The position numbers and the translations under genes were made by a program. From Tautonia plasticadhaerens (GTDB lineage: Bacteria; Planctomycetota; Planctomycetia; Isosphaerales; Isosphaeraceae): a DNA stretch of 64,000 nucleotides. The stretch covers positions 4,526,001-4,590,000 of the forward strand of contig NZ_CP036426.1 in assembly GCF_007752535.1 (NCBI RefSeq), given 5' to 3'. Shown here in pieces: positions 42,563 to 51,422 of this stretch. The stretch's first letter is position 1. Each line of letters opens with the position of its first letter. Under the pieces are notes generated by a model. The model worked only from the letters and a program-made list of their open reading frames with translations, did not search any database and was not told where the DNA came from.

Positions 42563-43045
42563 ATGGCCCGCACCCTGGAATTCCGAGTCAACGGCACTCC
42601 CCGACGGATCCCGGCCGAGCCCGAGCGCCCCCTGCTCGGCGTGCTCCGCGACGAGCTGGGCCTGACCGGCAGCAAATACGGCTGCGGCGAGGGCCAGTGC
42701 GGCGCATGCACCGTCCTCATCGACGGGACGGCCACCCGCTCCTGCGTCGTCCGCCTCGGGAACGTGGCCGACCGCGAGATTACGACCATCGAGGGGCTCG
42801 AATCCGACGACGGGACGCTCCACCCGGTCCAGCAGGCGTTCCTCGACTGCGACGCGCTGCAGTGCGGCTACTGCACCCCCGGCATGATCGTCGCCTCCGC
42901 CGCGCTGCTGGCCGAGGAGCCCGAGCCGACCCGGGAACGGGTCGTCGACGCCCTGCGACGGAACGTCTGCCGTTGCGGCACCTACGCGCGGATCCTCGAC
43001 GCCGTCGCCCTGGCCGCCGATCGGATGAAGGGGGGTGACCGATGA
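42563..43045 (+). CDS. Molybdenum hydroxylase small subunit, two [2Fe-2S] clusters
   Basis: A 160-residue iron-sulfur subunit of the xanthine oxidase family (like IorA or CoxS). Plant-type cluster cysteines are C41, C46, C49 and C61; the second cluster uses C101, C104, C136 and C138 (CGYCTPG, CRCG). It passes electrons from the molybdenum subunit. GAGGAGGCGACG precedes ATG 42563. Its stop overlaps the large-subunit start (ATGA). It has no signal of its own, so export, if any, would be together with the large subunit. Confidence 0.93.
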   Translation: MARTLEFRVNGTPRRIPAEPERPLLGVLRDELGLTGSKYGCGEGQCGACTVLIDGTATRSCVVRLGNVADREITTIEGLESDDGTLHPVQQAFLDCDALQCGYCTPGMIVASAALLAEEPEPTRERVVDALRRNVCRCGTYARILDAVALAADRMKGGDR

Positions 43046-45216
43046 GCCGTTCGCAGGATCGCTCCTTCATCGAAGACCTCGAACCCGAACGCTACGAGCT
43101 GCTCCCCTCGATCGCGCGGGTCCAGCTCGACCGCCGCGACTTCCTCCGCTCGGTCGGCGGCGGGCTGGTGGTCCTCTGCCTGCTCCGGGGGGCCTCGGCC
43201 CAGGAGTCGGGACGGGGGAGAGGCAGAGGCCAGTCCGAGGAGCCCCGGGAGGTCGGCGCCTGGATCCGGATCGCCGAGGACGGCACGATCTCGGCGTTCA
43301 CCGGCAAGGTCGAGGTCGGGCAGAATGCCCGGACGTCGCTCTCCCAGGCGGTGGCCGACGAGCTCCGGGTCCCGATCGATTCGGTCCGGATGGTGATGGG
43401 TGACACCGACCTCGTGCCCTACGACCGGGGCACCTTCGGCAGCCGGACCACCCCGACGATGGCCCCGCAGCTCCGCCGGGCCGCCGCCTCGGCGCGGTCG
43501 ACCCTGGAGGGGCTTGCCGCCGAGCGATGGGGGGTCGACCGCGCCGAGGTCGCCGTCGCCGACGGGACCGTGTCGCACCCGCCTTCGAGCCGCTCGGCCG
43601 GGTTCGGCGAGCTGACCGAGGGCCGCCGACTCGTCGGCGCGATCGAGGAGGACGACGAGCCGACTCCCCCCGGACGCTGGCAACTCGCCGGGACCGACGC
43701 CCGGAAGGTCGACGGGAAGGACTTCGTCACCGGCCGTCATGCCTATGCGTCCGACGTCACCCGGCCGGGGATGCTCCGCGGCAAGGTCCTCCGTCCGCCG
43801 CACTACGGGGCGACCCTGGAATCGATCGACGCCAGCGACGCCGAGGCGATCGACGGCGTGACCGTCGTCCGGGACGGCGATTTCATCGGCGTGGCCGCCA
43901 CCGACGAGCCGACCGCCGAGCGCGCGATCTCCGCGCTCCGGCCCGTCTGGACGGGCCCCGAGGAGGGCCGCCCGTCGGATTCGAGCGTCTTCGATTACTT
44001 CAAGGAGCATCCCGGCGACGTCCAGCGTCGCGACGAGGCCGAGGATCGCGGCGACGGCCCGATCGACCGCGCCCTGGCCGCCTCCGACGCGGTCGTCGAG
44101 TCCCGCTACCGGATCGCCTATATCGCCCACGCACCGCTGGAGCCCCGGGCCGCCGTGGCCGAGTGGGACGGCGACCGCCTGACCGTCTGGACCGGCACCC
44201 AGCGGCCCTTCGGCGTCCGGGAGGAACTGGTCGCGGCGTTCGACCTCACCGAAGACAGCGTCCGGGTGATCGTCCCCGACACCGGAAGCGGCTACGGCGG
44301 CAAGCACACCGGCGAGGCGGCGATCGAGGCCGCCCGACTCGCCCGGGGCTCGGGAAGGCCGGTGAAGCTGACCTGGACCCGCACCGAGGAATTCACCTGG
44401 GCCTATTTCCGCCCGGCCGGGGTGATCGACGCCCGGGTCGGCTGCCGGGACGACGGGCGGCTGACGGCCTGGCAATTCCACAACTCCAACTCGGGAGCCT
44501 CGGGGATCGAGCCCCCCTACGCGACCGAGGCCCGGGACCTCGGCTTCATCCCGGTCGATTCGCCGCTGCGGCAGGGGTCGTACCGGGCCCTGGCCTCCAC
44601 GGCGAACCACTTCGCCAGGGAGTCGCTCGTCGATGACCTCGCCGCGGCCATCGGCATGGACCCGCTCGCCTTCCGCCTGAAGAACCTGGACGTCGACCGC
44701 GTCCGGGCCGTGCTGGAGGCCGCCGCCGATCGCTTCGGCTGGGGAGCCTCCGAGCCCGGCCCCGGCCGGGGCTTCGGCCTGGCCTGCGGGATGGAGAAGG
44801 GGGGGCACGTCGCCTCGTGTGCCGAGGTCGCCGTCGACGAGGACTCGGGCCGGGTCGACGTCATCCGGGCCGTGACCGCCTTCGAGTGCGGGGCGATCGT
44901 CAATCCCTTGCACCTGCACAACCAGGTGGAAGGGGCGGTCGTCCAGGGGCTCGGCGGCGCCCTGTTCGAGCGGATCCGGTTCGAGGGCGGCACGATCCGG
45001 TCCGACCGCTTCTCCCGCTATCGCGTGCCGAGGTTCACCGACCTCCCCTCCCTCGAGATCGTGCTGATCGACCGCCCCGACCTCCCCTCCAGTGGCGCGG
45101 GCGAGACGCCGATCGTGGCGATCGCCCCGGCGATCGGCAACGCGATCCGCGCCGCGACCGGGGTGCGAATCCGGTCCCTCCCCCTTGTCCCCGAGGGGTT
45201 CCGGGGCGAAGGATAG
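43042..45216 (+). CDS. Molybdenum hydroxylase large subunit with Tat signal (IorB-like)
   Basis: A 724-residue Mo-pterin subunit of the aldehyde oxidase/xanthine dehydrogenase family. A twin-arginine motif (LDRRDFLRS, Arg31-Arg32) and hydrophobic stretch (38-53) sit behind an unusual 30-residue cytosolic-looking lead. Mo-domain motifs include GTGSGYGGKHTGEAAIEA-type binding near the middle (PDTGSGYGGKHTGEAA), PLRQGSYRALASTANHFA and SSGAGETPI with the catalytic Glu688. There is no FAD subunit gene, as in isoquinoline oxidoreductase IorAB, so electrons probably go to a cytochrome or quinone. Substrate unknown. Confidence 0.9.
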   Translation: MSRSQDRSFIEDLEPERYELLPSIARVQLDRRDFLRSVGGGLVVLCLLRGASAQESGRGRGRGQSEEPREVGAWIRIAEDGTISAFTGKVEVGQNARTSLSQAVADELRVPIDSVRMVMGDTDLVPYDRGTFGSRTTPTMAPQLRRAAASARSTLEGLAAERWGVDRAEVAVADGTVSHPPSSRSAGFGELTEGRRLVGAIEEDDEPTPPGRWQLAGTDARKVDGKDFVTGRHAYASDVTRPGMLRGKVLRPPHYGATLESIDASDAEAIDGVTVVRDGDFIGVAATDEPTAERAISALRPVWTGPEEGRPSDSSVFDYFKEHPGDVQRRDEAEDRGDGPIDRALAASDAVVESRYRIAYIAHAPLEPRAAVAEWDGDRLTVWTGTQRPFGVREELVAAFDLTEDSVRVIVPDTGSGYGGKHTGEAAIEAARLARGSGRPVKLTWTRTEEFTWAYFRPAGVIDARVGCRDDGRLTAWQFHNSNSGASGIEPPYATEARDLGFIPVDSPLRQGSYRALASTANHFARESLVDDLAAAIGMDPLAFRLKNLDVDRVRAVLEAAADRFGWGASEPGPGRGFGLACGMEKGGHVASCAEVAVDEDSGRVDVIRAVTAFECGAIVNPLHLHNQVEGAVVQGLGGALFERIRFEGGTIRSDRFSRYRVPRFTDLPSLEIVLIDRPDLPSSGAGETPIVAIAPAIGNAIRAATGVRIRSLPLVPEGFRGEG

Positions 45217-45284
45217 CCCGAGGGTATGCCCCGACCCTCCCGATCGGGCTCGTCGGCGGCCCCGGGGCGATCGGGAGGGTCGGG

Positions 45285-46742
45285 ATGAGGCGATTCGTGT
45301 TCCCCGCGCTCGGCCTGCTGGAGCTGGCGGCGGCCTCGGCGCTGGTCGCCCTGGCGGCCACGCTCCCGGGAGGGGACGAAGTCCGCCTCGGTTTCGAGGG
45401 GACCCTGCGGGTGACGGCGGCGGCCGAGGAACAGGTGGCGATCGCCCGGCGCGAGCTCCGGGGGCTCCGCGACTCCGGATTCCCCGAGCGGGCCGAGGCG
45501 CTCGCCGCCTCGGCCCGGACGATCTCGGGGATCTCCGAGCGTTCCCGTGTCGACTTCGACGCGCTCGAAGCCCTCCGGGACGGCCTCGGCCGGGCCGCCG
45601 AGGGCTTGTCGGCCCTCGCCGGGGCGGTCGACCCCGGGGGCCTGGCCGCGCTCGGGGATGACCTCTCCGGCGCGGCCGAGGTGATCGACGATCACATCGT
45701 CCCCTCGGCGCTCGACGCGGCCGATCGGATCGAATCCGCCTCGGCGCCGATGGGTCAGGCGGCCGGGCGACTGGCCGACGCGATCGGCGCGATGCCGCTC
45801 GACCTGGCCCCGCTCCGGGAGATCCGGGACGGCATCGCCCGGCTCGACGAGGGGCTGGCCGCGAGCGAGGCGATGCTCGACCCGGGGCGGGTCGCCGCGA
45901 TCGGCGACGCGGCCGGCGGGGCCGAGGGGGTGGTGGACGAGGCCGCCCGGCTGACGGACCGCGCGGCGAGCTACTCGTACCCGGTCGTCGAGCTGGACGG
46001 GCTCACCCCCCGCATCCGCAACCGCCCGTTCTGGCCGAGGGCCCGCCAAGTCGGCACGGATCTCCGCCGGGTCGCCGCCGGGATGGAGGCCGCCGGGGAC
46101 CAGGCCGACGCGATCGCCCGGGAACTGCCCGCCATCCGGGCCTCGATCGCCGAGAGTCGTCGGGGCCTGACCTCGACCCGCGGGGTGCTCGACGAGGCCC
46201 TCGAACGCCAGGCCGAGGTCGATCGCCTGCTCGCCGAACTCCCCGGGCGGGCGGCCGAGCTGGCGGAGGCCCTCCCCCGACTCGGCATCGGGCTGTCGGA
46301 GTCCCTCCGGGCCGCCTCCCGGCTGGGGGCGTTGTCGGACTCGCTCCGGGAGGCCCGACGGTCGATCGACGAGGCCGGGGCGCGCTGGCCCCGGGTGCAA
46401 TCCGGTCTCCTCGGCGCCGCCGAGGTGCTCCGGTCGGCCCGGGACCAGGCCGACCTGGCGATCCGCAACCGATCGGCCTATGAGTCGGCGACGGCCGACC
46501 TCTCCCGGCTCTCCGACCTCGTCGCCGACGGCCTGCCCGCCCTCGCCGACCGGCTCGACGAGGAGGATCGCACCCTCGGCGCGATGGCCGGCGGCCTGGG
46601 CCAGCTCGACGCGGTCTTGCCGGCCTACGAGCGGGCATTAATCCGATCGCTGGGGATCGGCCGGTGGCTGGCCGTGCTGGTGGCGGCCACCGCGGGGCTG
46701 CACGGGTGCTCCCTGATCGTCGTCGGGAGATCGGGCCGCTGA
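45285..46742 (+). CDS. Long coiled-coil protein with terminal membrane helices, function unknown
   Basis: A 485-residue, Ala/Leu/Glu/Arg/Asp-rich protein. One helix lies at the N-terminus (FPALGLLELAAASALVALAA, about 5-24) and another near the C-terminus (LGIGRWLAVLVAATAGLHGCSLIVV). Between them is an almost continuous helical, coiled-coil-like region with repeated LADAIGA/LREARRS/LRRVAAG patterns and no catalytic motif. The layout recalls methyl-accepting or phage-tape-like spacers, but nothing specific. GGGAGGGTCGGG precedes ATG 45285. It follows the molybdenum hydroxylase pair by 68 bases and may be co-transcribed. Confidence 0.78.
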   Translation: MRRFVFPALGLLELAAASALVALAATLPGGDEVRLGFEGTLRVTAAAEEQVAIARRELRGLRDSGFPERAEALAASARTISGISERSRVDFDALEALRDGLGRAAEGLSALAGAVDPGGLAALGDDLSGAAEVIDDHIVPSALDAADRIESASAPMGQAAGRLADAIGAMPLDLAPLREIRDGIARLDEGLAASEAMLDPGRVAAIGDAAGGAEGVVDEAARLTDRAASYSYPVVELDGLTPRIRNRPFWPRARQVGTDLRRVAAGMEAAGDQADAIARELPAIRASIAESRRGLTSTRGVLDEALERQAEVDRLLAELPGRAAELAEALPRLGIGLSESLRAASRLGALSDSLREARRSIDEAGARWPRVQSGLLGAAEVLRSARDQADLAIRNRSAYESATADLSRLSDLVADGLPALADRLDEEDRTLGAMAGGLGQLDAVLPAYERALIRSLGIGRWLAVLVAATAGLHGCSLIVVGRSGR

Positions 46743-46852
46743 CCCGATCGAGATCGCCGGGCCGGGCGAGCCCGACCGGCGCGAACCGGCCGCCCTCGCG
46801 AATCCATTCGTCTCCATCGACACGGCCCACCAATTTCGACCGGGAGCCTTTG

Positions 46853-47410
46853 ATGCGAACCGAGCGGGAGAAGATGCTGGCGGGGGAACTCTACGACCCA
46901 ATGGATCCGGAGCTCGTCCGGGACCGCGACCGCGCGAGGGACCTCTGCCAGGACCTGAACGCGACCCGGGAGGCGCATGTCGAGGAACGGAGGGATCTGC
47001 TGCGTCGCCTCTTCGGCAAGGGGGGGGACACCGTCTGGATGCAGCCGCCGTTCTACTGCGACTACGGGTCGAACATCCTGCTCGGCGAGCGGGTCTTCTT
47101 CAACTTCAACTGCGTCGTGCTGGACGTCTGCCGGGTGACGATCGGCGACTACACGCTCTTCGGGCCCGCGGTCCAGGTCTACACGGCGACGCACCCGATG
47201 AACGCCGAGCTGCGCCGCAAGCAGGAGTTCGCCAAGCCCATCGAGATCGGCTCCGACGTCTGGGTCGGCGGCGGGGCGATCATCTGCCCGGGGGTCCGGA
47301 TCGGCTCCCGGTCCGTCATCGGGGCCGGGAGCGTGGTCACCCGGGACGTGCCCGACGGCGTCTTCGCCGCGGGGAACCCCTGCCGGGTGGTCCGGGAGAT
47401 CACGGAGTAG
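46853..47410 (+). CDS. Maltose/galactoside O-acetyltransferase (LacA/Maa/NodL type)
   Basis: A 185-residue left-handed beta-helix acetyltransferase that transfers acetyl from acetyl-CoA to a sugar hydroxyl. The N-terminal helical cap (MRTEREKMLAGELYDPMDPE) is that of Maa/LacA. The hexapeptide rungs and catalytic His114 (YTATHPMN) are present, with the C-terminal IGAGSVVTRDVPDGVFAAGN. GGGAGCC lies upstream of ATG 46853. Complete. It converges on the peptidase gene with only 20 bases between stops. Confidence 0.93.
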   Translation: MRTEREKMLAGELYDPMDPELVRDRDRARDLCQDLNATREAHVEERRDLLRRLFGKGGDTVWMQPPFYCDYGSNILLGERVFFNFNCVVLDVCRVTIGDYTLFGPAVQVYTATHPMNAELRRKQEFAKPIEIGSDVWVGGGAIICPGVRIGSRSVIGAGSVVTRDVPDGVFAAGNPCRVVREITE

Positions 47411-47430
47411 GGGACGGGCGGTCGGCGGGC

Positions 47431-49434
47431 TCACTCGGAACCGAAGGACGAGTATTCGAGCATCTGGGCCTCCAGGTCCCTCGGGTACGAGATCGCCACG
47501 TCGACGATCTCGCCGTCGTCGCCGTACTCCGGCTCCAGCCGGGGCATGACGAAGCCGGTGTAGGAGGGGAGGTCCAGCGCCTCCACCCGGGAGACGACCT
47601 GGTCGCGGAGGTCGGGGTCGAAGGTGATCCCGTAGGTGTCGAACAGCGCCTTGGCGGCGGCGTAATCCCCCTCAGACTTGATCCGCTGCACCTCGGCGAG
47701 CAGCGTACCGACGCCGGCCCGGAAGGCCTCGGGGTCGACCATGACGTAATAGGTCTTTCCGTCCCGCTCCCGGACCTCGATGGCCTCGGTGTTGTCGATC
47801 AGCCAGCGGACGACCATCTGGCGGTTCCGCATGTGGTCCTCCTCGATCTGCGCCCCCTCGGGGACGCGGCGGAGCTGGACCAGGGCGTTGCGGGTGTAGT
47901 CCTCGAAGGCGGCCCGGGCCATCTCGGGCTGGTCCTCGGCGGCGACCAGCCCCAGCTCGGCCAGCCGGGGATCGGCCATGAAATACAGGGCGATCAGGTC
48001 GGCCCGGCCCTCCTCCAGGGCGGAATAGTACTCCTTGATCGCGTCCTGGGGCTGCCCCTCCAGCGCGTCGGAGACCCGGCCGGAGGCGTGGCCGATGACC
48101 TCGTGCATGTTCACGAGCAGTTCCTTGGAGAGTCCGCCCCACTCCTCGGCCCGGGCGGCCTCCTCGCCGGTCCAGGAGAACTCGGCGTGGAAGGCGGTGG
48201 GGGTCGACTCCGCGTACGCCTCGATGACGTTCGAGAGGGAGACGGACTTGCTGCCGTATTGCTCGCGCACCTCCTGGTCGTTCGGCAGGTTGATGCCGAT
48301 GGGGGTGACGGGGCCGCAGTCTCCCGTCTCGATGACGACCTCGATGGCGTTGGCGGTGATCCCCTGCACGTCGGGCTTGCGGTAATCCGGCGCCCAGGGC
48401 ATGCGGTCCTCGAACCACTGGGCCTCGGCCGCGATCTTCTTGATGTCGGCCGTCTTCTCCTCGTTCACGTAGAAGACGGCGGACTCCCAGGAGCCCTTCA
48501 CCCCCCGGGCGTCCATGTAGACCTCGGTGAACCCGTTGATCGTGTCGACCGAGGCATCGGCGTCCCGGACCCAGGCGATGTCGTACGCCTTGCGGTCCTC
48601 GACGGTGCCCGACTCGTAGTAGGTGACCAGCGCCAGCAGGGCCTCGGCCGTCGGCCCGGGGGCCACGGCCGAGGCGTCCTTCAAATGCTCGATGATCCGC
48701 CGGATCTGCTCCGAATAGCGGCCGCCGATGCGATAAGGCTCCTCGACGAGCGTCCCGTCGGGCCGCTTCACCAGCCGGGAGTTGAGCGGATAGGCCTCCT
48801 CGAACCCGGCCAGGTCCTTCGAGGACACGTCGACATACAGGTTGTTGGCGCTGTCGAGTAGGATGTCGCCCCCGGGCCCGGGGCTCTTGTTGGTGACGAT
48901 CGGCTCGAAGGCGGGGTCGAAGAACATGGGGCCCAGTCGCCCGACCATCGCATCGAGAGACTCGCCCGGACCCGTCGGGAACTCGGCGCCATCCTCGGCG
49001 GCGGCGTTCACGGCGGCCAGGAAGGCGTCGGGCGGGCATTCGAGCACGAACTTCCGGGCCGTCAGGTGGTTGTACGGGCCGGAGTTGATCCAGAAGAGCT
49101 TGGTGTAGCGGCGGATCTCGGCCAGAGTGTCGGCCTCGACGTGCGCGCCGTGGGTGAGGACGGCCTCCAGGACGGCCCGCATCTCCAGGGCGTGGGCGGA
49201 GCGCTGGTCGTAGTAGATGTCACGCCCGGCGAGGGCGGCCTGGTAGAGGTGCCAGGCGAGGAGCTTCTCCTCCAGGGGGAGTCCCTCGAAGCCGTCGGCG
49301 TAGATCTGGACGACGGCGGCATCGCCGATGCGTTCGAGCAGGTACTCCCGCCCGGCCTCGGGCTCCTCGGCCTGGGGGACGGGTGCGAGCGCGCACCAGA
49401 GCGCGACGGGGAGGATCAGCGGGTTCGCGGGCAT
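47431..49434 (-). CDS. Secreted dipeptidyl peptidase III (M49 family)
   Basis: A 667-residue zinc peptidase that releases dipeptides from the N-termini of oligopeptides. The M49 hallmarks are HEVIGH (444-449), the six-residue zinc motif, and EEGRAD (474-479), matching the family EECRAD with Gly in place of the Cys. A signal peptide (1-22, ending P-Q-A) makes it exported. The N-terminal and C-terminal domains are both complete and family-like in length. It is transcribed divergently from the papain-like protease gene. Confidence 0.93.
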   Translation of the reverse strand: MPANPLILPVALWCALAPVPQAEEPEAGREYLLERIGDAAVVQIYADGFEGLPLEEKLLAWHLYQAALAGRDIYYDQRSAHALEMRAVLEAVLTHGAHVEADTLAEIRRYTKLFWINSGPYNHLTARKFVLECPPDAFLAAVNAAAEDGAEFPTGPGESLDAMVGRLGPMFFDPAFEPIVTNKSPGPGGDILLDSANNLYVDVSSKDLAGFEEAYPLNSRLVKRPDGTLVEEPYRIGGRYSEQIRRIIEHLKDASAVAPGPTAEALLALVTYYESGTVEDRKAYDIAWVRDADASVDTINGFTEVYMDARGVKGSWESAVFYVNEEKTADIKKIAAEAQWFEDRMPWAPDYRKPDVQGITANAIEVVIETGDCGPVTPIGINLPNDQEVREQYGSKSVSLSNVIEAYAESTPTAFHAEFSWTGEEAARAEEWGGLSKELLVNMHEVIGHASGRVSDALEGQPQDAIKEYYSALEEGRADLIALYFMADPRLAELGLVAAEDQPEMARAAFEDYTRNALVQLRRVPEGAQIEEDHMRNRQMVVRWLIDNTEAIEVRERDGKTYYVMVDPEAFRAGVGTLLAEVQRIKSEGDYAAAKALFDTYGITFDPDLRDQVVSRVEALDLPSYTGFVMPRLEPEYGDDGEIVDVAISYPRDLEAQMLEYSSFGSE

Positions 49435-49800
49435 CGGTCGATCACTCCGGGGATTCAGGGGCGGTCCGAGTCCGAGTATCATAGCCGCGAGGCCCGCCGG
49501 GGCCCAGGAGTCGAATGGCCCGTCGTCTCTCCATGTGCCGTCCCTGAGGGGACCGGGAAGGGGTCCGGACACGGCCTGGGTGATTCCCCCTCCTTCGGCC
49601 CATCCACGAATCCCCGGGGCCCGGCGATCGGGTTCCCGCACCGGTCGTCTCGGCTCCCCGCTTGATCCGGGGCCACGGGCCCGCCGACAATGAGCCGTCC
49701 CGACCGAGGCCGACCCGGGGGGACCGGCCGGACGACCGACCCGGAGTCCGGCCGGGCGGCGAAGCCGGTGACGACTTCCTCCTTGCCGACGAGGGTGGGC
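49435..49800. other. Divergent intergenic region
   Basis: 366 bases between peptidase (minus) and papain-like protease (plus) genes. Frames inside it are Pro/Arg/Gly-rich and not convincing. No promoter of good quality stands out. Confidence 0.45.
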
Positions 49801-50565
49801 ATGCCTCGATCGATCGCGCGATACGGCTGGATCCCCGACCTCCCCGACCAGCGTGACCGCCGCTATTCGGCGGAGCAGGCGACCCTGCAATCACTGCCCC
49901 GGGATGTCGACCTCCGGCCCCGGTGCCCGGCGGTCTACGACCAGGGCCAGCTCGGCAGTTGCACGGCCAACGCCATCGCCGGGGCGATGGAATTCCTCCA
50001 GATGGAGGAGCAGCTCTCCCCGGTATTCACGCCGTCACGCCTGTTCATCTATTACAATGAGCGGGAGATTGAGGGGACGGTCGGGACCGACTCGGGCGCC
50101 TCGCTGCGGGACGGGATGAAGTCGGTCGCCTCGCAGGGCGCGCCGCCGGAGGCGGACTGGCCCTACGACCCGGCCCGATTCGCGGAACGGCCGCCCGAGT
50201 CGGCGTATCAGGCCGCCGAGGCGGACCGGGCCCTGCTGTACCTGGGAGTGCCGAGGAGCCTGGTCCAGATGCGGGCCTGCCTGGCGTCCGGCTACCCGTT
50301 CGCCTTCGGCTTCACCGTCTACGAGGGCTTCGAGGGGCCGGAGGTGGCCCGGACCGGGGTGGCGTCGCTGCCCGGCTACGGCGAGTCGGTCGTGGGAGGC
50401 CACGCGGTGCTCGCCGTCGGCTACGACGACGACTCGGCCCGGTTCCTCGTCCGGAACTCCTGGGGGCCGGGCTGGGGGATGGGCGGCTATTTCACCATGC
50501 CGTTCGCCTACCTGACCGACCCGGACCTGTCGAACTCCTTCTGGACGATCCGGGTCGTGGAGTGA
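49801..50565 (+). CDS. Papain-like (C1A) cysteine protease without signal or propeptide
   Basis: A 254-residue C1A peptidase. Active-site residues are Gln48 and Cys54 (DQGQLGSCTANA), His201 (GGHAVLAVGYDD) and Asn219 (RNSWGPGWG). The core starts only about 30 residues from the N-terminus, so there is no inhibitory propeptide and no signal peptide: the protein is likely cytoplasmic. The RYGWIPDLPDQRD start resembles short bacterial C1A proteins. A GGGTGGGC-type weak ribosome site precedes ATG 49801. The next gene (membrane protein) begins five bases after the stop, so the two are probably one unit. Confidence 0.92.
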   Translation: MPRSIARYGWIPDLPDQRDRRYSAEQATLQSLPRDVDLRPRCPAVYDQGQLGSCTANAIAGAMEFLQMEEQLSPVFTPSRLFIYYNEREIEGTVGTDSGASLRDGMKSVASQGAPPEADWPYDPARFAERPPESAYQAAEADRALLYLGVPRSLVQMRACLASGYPFAFGFTVYEGFEGPEVARTGVASLPGYGESVVGGHAVLAVGYDDDSARFLVRNSWGPGWGMGGYFTMPFAYLTDPDLSNSFWTIRVVE

Positions 50566-50570
50566 ATTCC

Positions 50571-51410
50571 ATGGAGAGCACGACCCCCACCGCCCCCGGA
50601 GCCCCCCCGAGCCTGGCGCCGGCCGGCCGGGCCTTGCGATGGTCCCGGGCGACCTCGATGGCGATGGCCCTCGGCCTGGTCCTGGTCGCGGCGGCGGGGA
50701 TGGTCGTCGTCCCCCGGTCGCACCTCGGGGGGTGGGCGGCGGTGATCTCGGTCCTGACGCTGATGATCGTCGTCGTCGGGCGGGCGACCACGGGGAGGGC
50801 GGCCGGGGCCCTGATCGATCGTCGCAACCGGTTCAGCCTCTCCCGCCTCCAGTTGCTCGCATGGACCGTCCTGGTCCCCTCGGCCGCCTACGTCGCGTGC
50901 ATGGCGAACATCGGCTCCCGGGCCCCGGACCCGCTGCGGGTCGACGTGCCCCAGACGCTCTGGGCGCTGATGGGGCTCGGGGTGACCTCGGCGGTCGGGG
51001 CGCCGATGATCCGGGAGGCCAAGACGCGTCGGAAGGTCGACCCCGGGGAGCTGCATCGGGCCATGCAGTCCCGGGTCGAGCGGGCCGGGACCTCGGTCCC
51101 GGCCGATTGCTTCTCCAACGTCGGCCCGATCCTCGTCAACCGGGGCGCCGAGGGGGCCTCGTTCTCGGACCTGCTGACCGGCGACGAGGTCGGGGACGCC
51201 CCCTTCACCAGCCTCGGCAAGCTCCAGTTCGCCCTCGTCTCGATGCTGGTGCTGATCCTCTACGCCGCCGCCCTCGCCGGGGTCCTGGGCCAGCCGGCGC
51301 CGATCCGGGCATTGCCGGCGCTCGACAACGGGCTGGTCACCCTGATGGGCATCAGCCACGCGGGCTACCTCGCCCACCAGGCGGCCCCCCAGAGCCTCTC
51401 CCCGGCCTGA
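50571..51410 (+). CDS. Membrane protein with an internally repeated two-helix module
   Basis: A 279-residue protein of unknown function with about six helices (31-47, 53-70, 95-113, 127-145, 218-238, 250-268). A module made of an S-x-L/R-L-Q stretch, a helix, a short Pro-containing loop and a second helix ending LMG(L/I) occurs twice: 88-145 (FSLSRLQLLAWT...ALMGLG) and 197-268 (SFSDLLTGDE...KLQFALVS...LMGISHAGYLA). The module is one I recognise as widespread in bacterial membrane proteins, without a known role. GGAG lies eight bases before ATG 50571; a GTG nine bases earlier is the other start. It directly follows the protease gene. Confidence 0.75.
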   Translation: MESTTPTAPGAPPSLAPAGRALRWSRATSMAMALGLVLVAAAGMVVVPRSHLGGWAAVISVLTLMIVVVGRATTGRAAGALIDRRNRFSLSRLQLLAWTVLVPSAAYVACMANIGSRAPDPLRVDVPQTLWALMGLGVTSAVGAPMIREAKTRRKVDPGELHRAMQSRVERAGTSVPADCFSNVGPILVNRGAEGASFSDLLTGDEVGDAPFTSLGKLQFALVSMLVLILYAAALAGVLGQPAPIRALPALDNGLVTLMGISHAGYLAHQAAPQSLSPA

Positions 51411-51422
51411 CCCGGGGGCCGG

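Noticed and set aside
42563-45216. Complete xanthine dehydrogenase
   Set aside because: No FAD-binding subunit; the pair fits the two-subunit IorAB type instead.
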